Shown: positions 45,300 to 58,700 of the stretch, in pieces | Position numbering within the stretch: the first letter of the stretch is position 1 | Layout of the letters: each line of letters begins with the position of its first letter | From: Atriophallophorus winterbourni | Taxonomy: Eukaryota; Platyhelminthes; Trematoda; Plagiorchiida; Microphallidae | Direction of reading: 5' to 3' | Assembly: GCA_013407085.1 (NCBI GenBank) | Contig: JACCGJ010010178.1 | Coordinates: 1-64,000 of the forward strand | Length of the DNA: 64,000 nt | Position numbers and translations under genes: made by a program | Notes under the pieces: generated by a model | The model's input: only the letters and a program-made list of their open reading frames with translations | Databases searched by the model: none | What the model was told of the DNA's origin: nothing

Positions 45300-46385
45300 A
45301 TTTACATCACAAGTGCATGATGTTTTCGTGCTTCGCAGCATTTAGAATGACTATACAGTCCGATTCGCGAGTGGCAATCTCTTCCGCAGCGCTCACAGCG
45401 GCAGGCAGTACTCGGTCGATCGGCATCAGTTGCACACTGGTGGCATGATCTACCTTCAGCAGATAAAAGCTGATTCTGCTCTTTTCCAGCTTGGACATGA
45501 CGCTTTACACAGTGCCTCCAAACTGAGCTGTCAAGAGCCAGTCCTTCCTCTTAACTCATGGACTCAATGCTTTGATATCTCTTTTGCGCACGTCATTGTA
45601 CCGCAAGCGCGGTCTGCCAAAACGTCTACCTCCTGATTTCAACTCGCCATAGAGTGGATCTTTTGGAATACGACCATTTTCAATTCTGTACACAACCCAG
45701 CCAGCGTAGACGGCGCTGACCTTCTAGGGTGAACATGCTCTGTAGACCACCTTTAAAAAGCACTTCAGCGTGCGTTAATTCGTCCATCCACGATATGTTC
45801 AAGATACGGCGGATAGCATTCAGCTTCCGTTCGTGTCTTGTGGGGATGGTCCAGGTCTCACTGTCGTAAAGCAAAGCATTTGGTACGCACGCGCTGTATG
45901 CCATCATATTTGTCTTCACAGTTAAATTGCGGTTGCCCTAGACACGAGTTCAAATGGAACAAGATGGCAACCGCGCTGTCAATCCGTTTATTAAACTCCG
46001 TGTCTAGCGTTATCCGCAACGGCTGAACGAAGATATGTGAAATGCTGTACTGGTTCAACCTGACTGTTTTCTGCATGGTATGGTATGAAAGCACAAACCT
46101 TATCCAGGTAAAGTGCCTCATAGTCACTGACTTTACGCGGGCTGTGATACTGTCAGGTTGCCCAGGCCTAGACTGATATGAGGAAGAAAAAGAACATTGA
46201 TGATGGGAGGCGATACAGTCCCTTTTCCAATTACTTTGGTCTTGCTCATACTGATTGTCAGCCCAAAGTCTGCATGCCGACGAAAAACAGTCCATTAGCG
46301 ACTGGAACTATTCTTGGGAGTGACCAATAATGGCTGCATCGTCGGCAATACGCAGGCATTGTTTTGTGGCTTAAATTTAATGCTT
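45300..46385 (-). pseudogene. RTE-like LINE, 3' part of reverse transcriptase to C-terminus
   Basis: Reading down from 46375: CLRIADDAAIIGHSQE (active-site ADD), then FGLTISMSKTKVIGKGTVSP, a nested repeat, QHFTYLRSAVADNA, LDTEFNKRI, LLYDSETWTIPTRHERKLNA, RRILNISWMDELTHAEVLF, QRRLRWLGCVQ, and a C-terminal zinc-finger-like CERCGRDCHSRIGLYSH near 45350. This order is typical of the RTE-type elements common in flukes. Frames change several times and the 5' half is absent. Confidence 0.85.
46076..46205 (+). repeat. Foldback-family repeat nested in RTE
   Basis: TGGTATGAAAGCACAAACCT, ATCCAGGTAAAGTGCC, CTGTCAGGTTGCCCAGGCCT and AGACTGATATGAGG match the unit at 47745. It interrupts the RTE reading order, so it inserted after the RTE. 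Confidence 0.75.
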
Positions 46386-46513
46386 TCCGTAGATTATGCT
46401 TGAATTTATTGTTGTACTGCGTTCGCCATCTCGGCTAATTAATATTGCAATTTTTTATAATGCCTTTCAATAATTTTCTTTTCTATATTCGTTTTCTCTG
46501 CTTATTATTACAG

Positions 46514-46770
46514 TTTTGCACATTCCGTTGTCACAGCATAGTTTCACTAGCCTGAAGCAAAATGCAAACTTTGAACTCTCAAATCATCGCAAAACTTTTA
46601 AATTTTACCGATACGGAGAGAAACGTTACCACCACCAGGTAGTTTTGTTTTTATTAATCGTTAGTGCATCGAGGGCCATGGATACTTTTAAAGAATCCAA
46701 ATTTCTTTGCAATGAAACGACTGGCGGTAACCTCGTTTCTGTCGTTGATCGAAATTTTTACAGCAAATTA
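46514..46770 (+). CDS. Large gene, first recognised exon
   Basis: It starts after TTATTATTACAG and ends TTA before GTGAGT. The frame includes FYRYGEKRYHHQVV and MDTFKESKFLCNETTGGN. VVLFLLIVSASRA in the middle is hydrophobic and could instead be a small intron, but removing it by any GT/AG pair breaks the frame. Confidence 0.5.
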
Positions 46771-49700
46771 GTGAGTTAATTTTGTCTTAAAATATTCAGC
46801 ACTCGTATCTCATGTCATCGATGGATGTGAAAAATTGTCAACCCCGATTCATGGAAATCTTGAATGTGTTGTGTGTTTTGTCACAACACAATATTTTGTG
46901 TGAAGTTGATGACAGCACCGCGGCATCTGCTTATCGAGCGCTTATTCGGGATCTTTTATCATTTTCGTTAAAGAAATCACGCGATTACTTTTGGTTTCGG
47001 CAGTGTGCTTCAGTTATCAATGTCTTGGATTCGAAAGTGCTGTTTGATGTATGTATATTTAGTCACTAATACTTTCCCAGCTTTACCTGGAAAAACTGTC
47101 TGATTGGCTCAAATTTTGTTTTAAAAACACTGATTTTGAATTTATGAATAAAGCAAATCCTACTTTTCATTATTTTTCTGAAATATTTCAATTCGTCGAA
47201 TCGATTCCTACTTATTCATCTACGTGCTCTGACGCACTTCGTCTTGCCGGTCACTTATCTCATAAACTATACGACGAAATCGCATGGAACATCATACAAA
47301 GCAGTGAACAGCTGTTCGTAAGTGCTTCGTAATTATTATTTCACCCCGATGCTTTTTTAGCTTTGATCATATGCCTCTTTCCCTATGCCACCGGTAAAGC
47401 CTAAGTTGTCTCCTAAATTTCTCAACTTTCGTCTCATGTATTTTAAGGTATCTCTAGTTATCAGCATTCCAAGTGATAGCATATACACGTCATTGTCCTT
47501 TTGGTAACGTCTATGCATACAATATATTGACTGAGTGTTTAATAACCCAGGGGAGGTGATGGCGGTTTAAAACTGTGTGCTCTCATCCAACAATTTGGTT
47601 TTGTGCCTAATAAAACCTATTCGCCCTTCAAAACAATGGTCCTCGACGTAAAATCCACGTGCCGTCATGTGAAGGACTTTTTCAACAGTTAAGAACATGC
47701 CTACACCTTGAGACAATATATCCTCTCTGATAGAATATATATATGGTATGAAAGCACAAGCCTGATCCAGGCAAAATGCCGTACAGTCCGAGACTGCACG
47801 TGGGCTAACATACTGTCAGGTTGCCCAGGCCTAGACAGATATAAGAAAGAAAATAGAAATGGTAGAGACTCCAGCCTGTTTCAGCATGCAGCTTACTACC
47901 TCTGACCAATCAATTTAGCACGTGTTTAGCCGCACCACGCACATGTACTTTACATTGTACTCCGTGGCATATATATATATATATATATATATATCTATAT
48001 ATATATCTATATCTATATATAATATATAATATATATATATATCTAACTATATACTGTACGGCACTTTTTTGCCTGGATCAGGCTTGTGCTTTCATACATA
48101 TGTGAAATGACCCTGGAAGACAGCTGTAATTTGTCCGTGTGATGTCACTATAACCGTTGGCGAAACGTGCTTTAATGCACGTTTTGGATTCTAGGTGTAG
48201 GCGCCTCGTTCCAGTGTTTATGTTTAATATTCTACAGACTCGGTAGTTGTGTATGTCCCACTTTTCCTCGTGGCATGGTTGTATGGCAAGTAAACACACT
48301 GTACTTGCTGCCAGTGTAATGTTGTTCATGATGCTTACTCCGTTGCTGGCTTTTCGTCATTTGTTTTGATATTAAGACTGAATGATTAATTTCTTATTGC
48401 TTATTCACGAGCACACTCAGTCCCTTTGAGTATTTGACAACCCCCGGCTCCGTAACATCATAGGTTTTAGCTGGTACCGTTGCATACATAGCAAGGCTAT
48501 CTTTAGTGATTTTGATTTAAAGAACCAGATCTACCTGCATAGACTATACACTGACACAATACCTTAACATAGTAAATGTTTCAGGGTTGGGTCTCCGCGA
48601 TCATACATCGTACTTGTCTACCACCCATGAGAACGTATTGAAAGAACTTTTAGCGGTAACTTCGCGACAAGTTTCATAATTGTAGTTTTGATTGAATTTG
48701 TGCGATTATTGAGATCGGTGAAAACCGTAATGATTCTGTCCTGTTCACTCAAACTACCTTATCGCTGTTTTCAAGTGTTAGAGGCTTAGGCGCCTCAGCT
48801 CGGTTTATATGGGGTTTATCGTTATAGGTTTGTTCGGCCGGTTTTGTCCCCTGCAGACCCCGTTCATTTTAATTATCGTTCCGTCTTAATTATATGGCAT
48901 TAAAGCATTTATACGTTGTGTCGATGTAATATTGTCTTTGATTATGCTCATTAGTCTTGAACAAGTGAAAAATCGTTAGGAAATTTGAGATTTCTGTTTG
49001 ATAGGGCTATTATTACCGAAATCAATCTAAAAAGTGCATCCGGGTCTAACAGGGACACGATTACATTTGGCATATGTGATCCCAGATTTCGAAGTTTCTT
49101 CACTCTTTTGTTGAATCTGTTGAGGGCAAACATGGCGTAATACGTCTTGAACTTTCTGCAGGGGCTATAAGCAGCAGTAAATTTTTACTCGACCCTTCTA
49201 TGAAGTGATTCTAACATCATCCTCGGCATCAAACTGTCTGAGAAAGATAATCGGTTTCATCCTCGGCTAGCTGGTTTATACGAGTCCCCGAGTGAACCCC
49301 TAGGTTGTTTGTCTACTTAGCTGCACGATCGATCTGAGACGATCTACGAACAGTTAAGCCCATGGCTAATCAAATATATTTACCCAGCCCTGTATCTAGT
49401 AACAGTTATTTTGTTATCTGCTGGCAGTAAGTTGCTTTGCAGCCTCGGGGTAATAGTGCTCGTGTAACCAATAAACTTACTTCTTTGGTGATTCATTTGT
49501 GAGTTACATTACAATGTGTATTGATGTCGATTATGTATCAAACACCAACACGGAATTACTTAGTTCAATTCATTGATTTTTCTTTTCTTCTAGGATATTC
49601 CGAAGGAGAAACTTGAGTTTCCATTGGAGAAAAAGCGAGTGATTGCCATCTGCCGTTTACTCGTATTTTGGGACGAATTATCTTGTAGACTTGTCGGAAC

Positions 49701-52700
49701 CTATCATTCGGGCAGTCTGTTTCCCGTTGGTTCGGACGATGTGCTGAATACCGAATCGGCTGAGAACGAAGATGACTCGGAATTTATTACTGTATCTGAT
49801 CAAGTTTCCTCGATCATCAAAACACGCCAATCTCGGGGCTTCTCTGCTCAATCTGTACAAGTTTCTTCATCGGAAGAAAGTCCGGCACCGAGACTTAAAG
49901 GTGCTCTTTTCCCACTTGTTGGTGACTTGTAGACTGACTTCATTTTATTTTTTTTGTTAGTTCGCTTGATTGTTCGCGCCTACGTTGCTATATACGAGTC
50001 ACTATTTTTTCATTTTGCTTTTCCAACTGAATTGTAATTTGGCTGCCATCGCTTGAATGAGCATACTACGTAAACGAGGCGGATATTGGAAGATGTTTGA
50101 ATCTGCTCTTAGGAACACTAGCCAGCTTCGTGTGACTTTTGGTTCTTGCTGCTCAATCTTCCATCTTTATCATTCCTCACCGTCTGTGATACCTAAAATC
50201 TTCCAAACCTTTGGCTACTTGACACTTGAATAAGATCCCTACCAAAGTTCTTTGCTGCCCACATCTCTTGCAACGACCAAAAGAGTTTCGTCATTTGCAG
50301 ACGTTCACTACTTGAACCGGATTCCGTATATGATTCTGTTTTAAACATCAAGATTGAATGTGCCAAACCTATTCAACAGTCATCTTAAACTTCATATTTT
50401 GAAATTCTGGCTTCTTCTTGTTGCTCTACGGCGCATCCCCTCGGACAAAAACTTAATTTGCCTTAGTTGAAAGAAAAGGAGTCGCGTTTCAAATCAAACT
50501 GTTATCTCCTGGGGAAAGTTGTACTAAATTTCTATTTATTCCGTTACTACTTAACCTTGGATTATGGTGCTTACTAGCTCTTTTTTACTGCTTATGATCC
50601 GTTCATGACCAGTCATTGTAAGATGCATTAGTTGGATTCGAATAAGCTTGAATACCTGTGTCAAAATCCAAAACATTTCTGAACAAAGTTTGTGTACAAG
50701 TTCCCATTTCTTTTCTTGTTTCAAGAAGCTTATGTTTTACCGCCTTTCTGTTTGATGTTATTTTAATTTAACTCTTGACGTTGTTTTTTCACAAGGTGTT
50801 CTCAAAAATCGGACCATAGATCAAACCACCGAAGGTTAGCTTTTATTTTGTTTTGCAAACGAATTCGTGACATGATTTCACCTGTTTTTATTCATTCTTC
50901 TGTTTAGTTACTTCCCCTGAGCCGCTAGTGGATCCATCTGCTAATTTTGATCTCTTACGTGTACTGCTCGTTTCAACGAAAGCCTTTCCTCGGGCCTGTT
51001 CCGCGCTGATCAACACTGCAAAGTTGCTCTCATCGAACTTGCGTATAGCCACTGACCCCATTCGAATATGTTATTCGAGGTTTGACGAAAAACCACATTC
51101 CCGAGAACTTCCTTCGTGTGTCTACAGTTTGCTGCTGCAAAATCCCGTTTTCGGTACTTCTACACAAGGCCCTATTTTTACTCGCCCCGGTATCAGTGTT
51201 GTCGATGCGTCGGTTGATGCGGAGCTCGTGTCTCAATGGGATCAACGAGCCCATTCAAGTTGCACCGCTCAAAGTACGATGAATTCCTGGGTGGGTGTGA
51301 CTGGCATTGCGTGTGGGCTTCCGTTTCCTGCGTTGTCCGTAAGCGAAGTGAGTGCATTGCAACGTCGTCATTTTTTGATTTTTTGTATTTTCCCATATCT
51401 GGCGGTATACTTACTTTTGTATAGCAGATAAATTTCACCAGGCCTTTAACGATCATGTTTACCTCTTTGGGGGTTAATGTATAGCTTTCCGTTCGCTGCT
51501 CGTATCAGCTGGGTTTCGTGAGGGCAAAACTATTATTTTATCTCCCTTCGTGTTCATTGTTACTAAAATTGCTTTCGCTCGTTCAAGCCAGTGGTAAGTT
51601 AATCAATGGTTCCTACAAAAATGAGCCCTTGCTTCATTGATTGCAATCAAAGACTGCATTACACCTGGAACATTTTCCAGATGCTTAGGTGCTATACAAC
51701 CATGAAAAAAGGAAATCCTAAAAGAATGTATCTATAGAAGAGTCCGCACAAACAAACTGGGATGAGGTACCTACATCTCAAATGGAATAGACATTCAATC
51801 AAGTTTCGTGAACGAGTACAGCCACATCAGCATGACAGCTTCCTTGCAGCTTTAGCTATCATGCATCATAACAAGCTTTCCATCGGTGATCCGGTGCAAG
51901 TGAAACTTTACTGCAGTGTCGTCTTTTTCAATTTAAAAAGGCATTTATCTGGATTCGGACCACCTGAAAATATCGCATTCCATAAAATAATCGGCAATTT
52001 ACCGGACTGTATGCTTGTAATTCCTCTGGTGTATACGTAAGTGCACCTTTCTATCCTTACACAAGCTCGTATGGTTACTGTTTTCTAACCTCGAATTTGC
52101 TTTGTAGTGCTCAGTGTAGGCACCTCTTCCCAGTTTGTTTGTACTTACTCTTCTATAAAATTCGTAGCAATTTAAGTCCAATCCTTCACCATCTTTTAGG
52201 ATTTTACTTTTTCATGGTTGTATGGCAGTTAAACATTCGGTTCGTGCTACCGATGTAATGCTGTCTTTGATGATGATGATGATGATGCTCAGTGTACTTC
52301 ACTGATTTCATTTTCTTTTGTATTCTCTGAGATTCATAACATCTGCTTTGTGTTACCATTGCGATAAGCTTTCACGTTTTTCTTATCTACCCACATTTTA
52401 TAGTTCCCTTTTATTTTATAGTTACGAGCTTTTGTTCTTTTTGATTTTCAGTCTGTATCGGACTTCATCTCGGTGATCGGTTTCTCCGTTCTCCCTTGTC
52501 TGCTAAGTTTAATGAAATCCGATCTTCGTCATTCGGTTGCATACATTGCTTCCGCCGAATCATTTTCCGGTGTCGATCCATCGGGCTGTTACATCAACGA
52601 TGAGTCTATCGAAGATGAATCGAAATCGTTCAAATTGACAGTCCTGTCAATCTTGAAAATTGTCGTTGACGTGCTAAACTGTGTGAATCCCTCCTCCTCC

Positions 52701-55700
52701 TCAGGATCCATCAGCCAGCAAATTAGCGCACTTTTGCTGAACGCCCATGAGGACGAAAATGGAATAGAACGTTTGGCCTGGTGCATTTCTGATTGTCTGT
52801 TGCTGCGTTCGTTGTGCCACTTGCTCTCCATGTCTTTTTCTGGGGAATATTCAATCGCAAGTTCTCTGGTTGGGGATTCTAAAACTGGATTTCAGGCTAA
52901 TCGAGATCTGTACGTCATCTGTTTTCCCACAGTTTCAATTCGTGGAATATTCAACATATATTTAGCGATTGTTTGCCAGGGTTTATAATTGAACTGCAGG
53001 ATTCAATCTTTCAGGCACCTATATGAACTGTATCCAAATTTTTGACGTGCCATTTTAAATTTTAGTGTTTGCTTGCATATTTATTCCATAAATTATACAT
53101 TTTGTGGGTGCTGTGTCGTTTCGATTGCTAAGAAAAGCTATCACGTAATTCATCATGTATCTTCGTGACTATGTTCAAATTTAGAATAACGGAATATCAT
53201 TACAAATGTGTTTCCGTAGAGAAAGCTTGCTTTTACATTAACTTCCCGTCAGTAGTAGGATGTGTGCCGTCCGACTAGCTACATCTGTCAGCTTCCTGAA
53301 CTCAGAGTAAATGCTGCTTGTTCGTAGTAACCACTTGTAACAATAATCACAGTAAACAAATTATCTACAATGAACTCACTACACTCTTGCAAGGAGTTCT
53401 GCTATTATTCTAGCTGGGAATATGGAGGCTCAATCAGTCACGACTCGGTGGTGCTTTCAGCCTCGATGCTCGTCGAACAGACAGTGTTGAACACTTTATA
53501 CACCCATGTGCAGACTATTAAGTAACACTTCGCTTGGGCATAAAAAGCATAAGTGTGTGGCATGGCGTCCAGCCAACAACGATCATCCGTTAACACATTT
53601 CGCAGTAAGTGCTAGATGGTTGGGTTGCATCGAGGACTGTCGCTTCTTTTGGAACCCTTGCGTTCGTTTGATCGAGATTCACATTGAAATTTTCTTGTCC
53701 AAAGGCCGTCCTCTCTAAGCTCATACCTTTCGATAAGCTGCAATTCAGCAAGCCTATCGCGGCTGCTTGATAAATCTTCTTTCCACTGTGGTATCCGACA
53801 ATATCACACAGAATTGGAATGCTATTGTTACTATAATGCATGATTGCACGGAGTCTGTATGTGGCAGTACCACTTCTAGCAGAAGGACTCATTGTATTTC
53901 TCATTATGTATTTCGATTACTGGAAAAATGCAGAAAATTGCTTTTGATTCGTGTTATAATGTAGAACGACGAAGCGTTTTAAATAACCTCAAGGGTCGCA
54001 TTCTATCAGACAGGGAATTGTGGTGGCTACAAAAAGTCGAGCAAATGGAGGTAACCAGCAATTCGATTAACTTCCGAACATTGTTCCATCTATTTTGGTT
54101 CAAAGATTCTAAAACCATGAGAGTCAACCAGAAGATCATGGACAACAATTGTGCCATAACCGCGAACAAAAATCGTCACTTGTCGCGTTGTACCGATTGC
54201 TTCCGTGAGCGACAGCAGTTGGTCAGTTGATCTGCCGACTCCATCGAAGCGGAATTCAAGCTATGCATTGAGTCACTGAAAAGATTCAAGGCAGCTGATC
54301 CTAATGAACTAACCCTGGTTTTATTCAAGAAAGGTTACAATATCTTACTAACCACACTAGGTGACATTTTTCATCGCATATGGGAAACCGAAACTATTCC
54401 TCGGTGGGAGGGAAAATTATAAAATCATATCCATTTTCAAGAAAGGTGTGCGTCAAACTACAATTAGTTTGGGATCTTTTACCAGAGTGGCCGACATCGA
54501 CACCTACTGAACTATTATAAGTAATATCACGTGATATTAATTTCCCGTTTGTTTGATGTTTGCCATAGCCATCTTTGATTTATTCAATGTTTATATCGTA
54601 GAGCTTAATGTGAAATACCGTAAGGAAAACACTTTCTTCTAATCAAGTGTTTTTTCACAATAATGTGAATTTTTATTCAAATTCGCGTCAAGTTTGTAGC
54701 TTTTAGTATTCGTGACCTTGTTCTTTAAAAACCATCTTTCTTCATTGCCCCATTTATGTTTCTGCTATTGTTTTCTGTTAAGGTCTACTTTGCTCAATGA
54801 TTCAATAAAGCAATACGATGCAGCTGTCCGTCTGCTGAGCGAAAATTTGGTCGATTTGTGTCTACTTCGTAATGAAACAGTCATCGTTCCGACTCTCTTG
54901 AATTTCCCACTTGTGTTGGCTGATATCGGCTATCAGCAACTGCAGACAGTCGGGCGATATTTGACGAACCTTTGGAATACACTCTCGCTGACTTGTCCCT
55001 CTGGCCTAGCTCGGCAGATTATGGCGCAGGTTTCGGCCCAACTGTTCTCTTCGTGCAACTTACTCCTATGTTCCGAAAAATATCTCTCTAAGCTGGATGG
55101 TAGGCGTCTAGAGTAAGTTTCTAAAGCCATGATCATTTTTGCTTCGTTTTATTTTTTGCACAATTTTTAATTTACTTTATCACTGTACTGCCGTATCGAC
55201 GTTTTTTTCACTAATGTTGGTTTAATTTTATGGATTTATTTTTTCTGCGAAACTACCATCTGAGGGATTGGGGCTGAAGATTTTCAAGTCCGAATCTCGT
55301 CCAAATTTGCCACTGTACATTCTGTGCCTATCATGTGGTAAGGTAAGCCTGCTTATTCCTTGTGGTCCTTCGTCAGGTCCATTAGGTCTGGTTAAATGCC
55401 AGAGCGAGATGACCAAAACTGTGTACCGGATTTCGGTGCATGGAGGTCTACACGATATCCAATTTTGGAATAAGCGTGAAGGCAATAAATCGTTTGTAGA
55501 CGATTTAATGTTTTTTTCGGGGAGACGTAAGTGTTCGACCAGCTACACACTGCGAGACACTGAGTATCATCCCTACTAGACGTATCGATTTGAGGACTAA
55601 ACCCTCACAGTTCGACTAACCAATTACACACACACACAATTGCGGTAGTTACCATATTGCATACGTATGCTAACCAGTGGACGTACAATGTCAACTTACT

Positions 55701-58700
55701 TGTGCGACCATTTTTGTTTCTACCGACCTAAAATTTGCCTCGTCTATTTCTATCTTTCTGCGAACTAGCCACATGAGCTTTTCTAGCTGGCATCGTCGGA
55801 TATATAACGCAACTATCTGTACTAGCAACGAATGTATTAAGAATCAAGTTTACATGTTGAAACTTTTCTGATTGTATTACGATTAAAATTCGGCGTGCTC
55901 TTAACTCCGTTATATTTACCGCTCTAAGCTCCGAAAGGCGTCGTTGAAATTTCGGGGGTATTTGAGTTGATTCAAGTATAGCGAGATTTGATAATCTAAA
56001 ATGGCTGGAATTGAGGTGACTCGTCTTGCTATTTATGGTTCTTCTGATTCGCCACTCACCTGCCGCAGGGTGTCACTGAATCGCGTTCAAATAGCTGTCC
56101 TGGTTTTTGGTATTTGTTATATTTTACCAGAGCGAACCCAAGTAATAATTACCCAAACGCTTAACACCGAAAACGTTTATTATATTAGTCACTATTGGCT
56201 AACTGCACCCAACACTACGCATTGCAAGAACAAAGGCAGACCTTACAGGCAAAGAGCTTTACCGTCTCTGAACAAAAGGCAGATTAGGCTGCGGCTCATC
56301 TGTATTTTTTGGCGAAACACAATATGGCCGACAAATAGACTAATCAGAATCGAAAATTATAAATTCAAAGGTTATAATTAGTTTTTGAGGAAAATAATAA
56401 TAATATTTCCTCAACAGCATCTTTTTGGAGTGGTTGATTAATCTTGCATGTTGTCACGTTGAGTGTCGGAGAAAGCTTGCTACGATGCACGGTAGTGAAG
56501 GCCGCAAGGAAGCTTTCTTGTTGATGTCGTTTTACTCGCTCATTAAACCTGGTTTCATTCACAGTGTTGTCACTTCATCTCCGTGTGTTGGTTCTCTTTC
56601 TGGTGCAGATTCCCTAACTTTTACGTCTTTCTCTCCGTTCCTTATCTATTCAGGATTTTATATCATGTTTGTATGGCAGATATGCATTTGATACTTCGCA
56701 CCGGTGTAATACTGTTCACTATGATGATGATGATGATGGTATAGCGCATATGGGCTAGTCATTTATTTTTTGCGTGGCAACAAATTCCTGTTCATCTATT
56801 TCTCTGTATCCAAACGTATGATTCATCATCCACATGGCTTTTCACTTCTTCAACGTGTTGCACTTGTTTAAGATGCTTCATTTGTCACTCTGTGGAGGCA
56901 GTCACTGGCTACATTGTATTTAATCGTGGATCTTCTTTACATAACATTTCAACTAAATTAATCCAGTTATATCAGGTTTTATGATAATTAACACTCTTCT
57001 GTTTTCGAGTTTCCGAGGATACCCGTATTCACCGCATAAACTGTCTGTTTTGATTAGTAAAACTTAACGAATGTTGTTAAGTTTCGTTTCTTGCTTTCCA
57101 GGAATGCTCTTCGATATCTGCTATGCCTCGTGAAGTTTTCGCTTTTTGTTTCATCTGAAACCACCGCTGAAGTTGCCGGCACTGGTTTACTGCCTGATGA
57201 CATTGCTGTTCTACACTCTTGTGCTACTGCATTTGCGCAAACATTGGTGTGTCGTTGCACTCCCTCTCACGTGTGGAGCAAGTAAGCAAGTCATCTCCGA
57301 ATCGCCTCGGTCTTTTCACTCGTCGTAGGTAGTTTGCCGTGTTGACCAAGTTGGTGGGAGTTTATTGGGGTGGGATAATGGAATTTAATCTGATTGATTC
57401 ATAACACACAATTTAAATGCGTTTGAGTGTTGTTTGCGATTGTACCCTTATAAGATGACTCACTCAATAGTAATCTACCGGTGATTGTGTCATTTATCGC
57501 CCAGTAGGCATGTGCAAATATTCAACTGTGTGTACGGTTGGTTTGATAACTCTGTTCATCATTTATCTCCATCGCTCTGTTCGATAGACATCCAATCTCT
57601 CGCTTCGGAAACTATGGTCCCCAAGTCTTATCCTGATAGGGAATGCGTTACTGTGTCGTCGTATGGTTGTTAGTTGGTCGTCAATGCGTTTTCAGACAGA
57701 ACGTTTATTACTTTGTTATGAATCACCTAAACTGAATATTCACATCGGAACCGTTTGCACAGACCGCGTCACGCTCGCTCCTGCTTCGGATTATCGGCTG
57801 CCTTTCTGTTTGTTATCCAAACATATCAGGTTATCGGTTAATGTTTTTGCCAGCTTGCCTACATCCGGTTAGTTGGTTCACTTCTTGCGTTTGTCATGCA
57901 GGGGTGGGGGTGTTCCGCCGACCTTGATGAGATGATGATGTGCAACATCCGTTACTTTCTGCGTTCCCGTCAATGAGTCACAATCGATTATGATCGATTT
58001 CGACTTGCGCGAGTTATCACTCAATAATGCATTGAATTCTGTTTATTATGCTGCTCCCATCCGCGAAATTGTGATATTTGTCTCCTTCAACAAATGTCCA
58101 CCGTGGCTATATACCTCACGTACGCATGACTATCTCGTACTTCACACACCATACGGTCCGATTCAACACTCACACTATAGCGCGTCGGTCATGTGTAAGC
58201 GTCTTTTGCGGTTGCTCCAGAATCACTCTGTGATACTCTATTTGAACAACATTTTCCTTCTTCGAGAACTTTAATTAACCCTACGTTCATAATCAACCAT
58301 CGGGTACCGGATATAGTTTCAATTTAGAGAGAGTTACTCATGAGTAAGTATTTCATTAAATTTATTCATGTCGCTCATTTTCAATTTGGCGTTACTTGAA
58401 GGTACTTAAGGCTTAAATACCATACGATCAAGGCGAAAGTTTGGAAGTGTATTGAGTCGTTTATGAATAACTTTATATTGTAGTTAACACCCACCCACTG
58501 GTATTGATTGTTTAAACGTTGGCTTGCAGACAAAAGGATCATTTGCAGAACAGAAATGTCATTCCGGTTTTAATGTTTATTGCCACGGAATTTTGTTAAC
58601 TATTCACAAATATGTGATTCCAATGTGAATTAATGCCTCATAGATAGAAGAAAGCAACAAGCCTGTGTATTCCAGACGTGTAATGCTCATTGCCATGCGG

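Noticed and set aside
47745..47935. tRNA-derived SINE
   Set aside because: No convincing A and B boxes; inverted partner arms fit a foldback element better.
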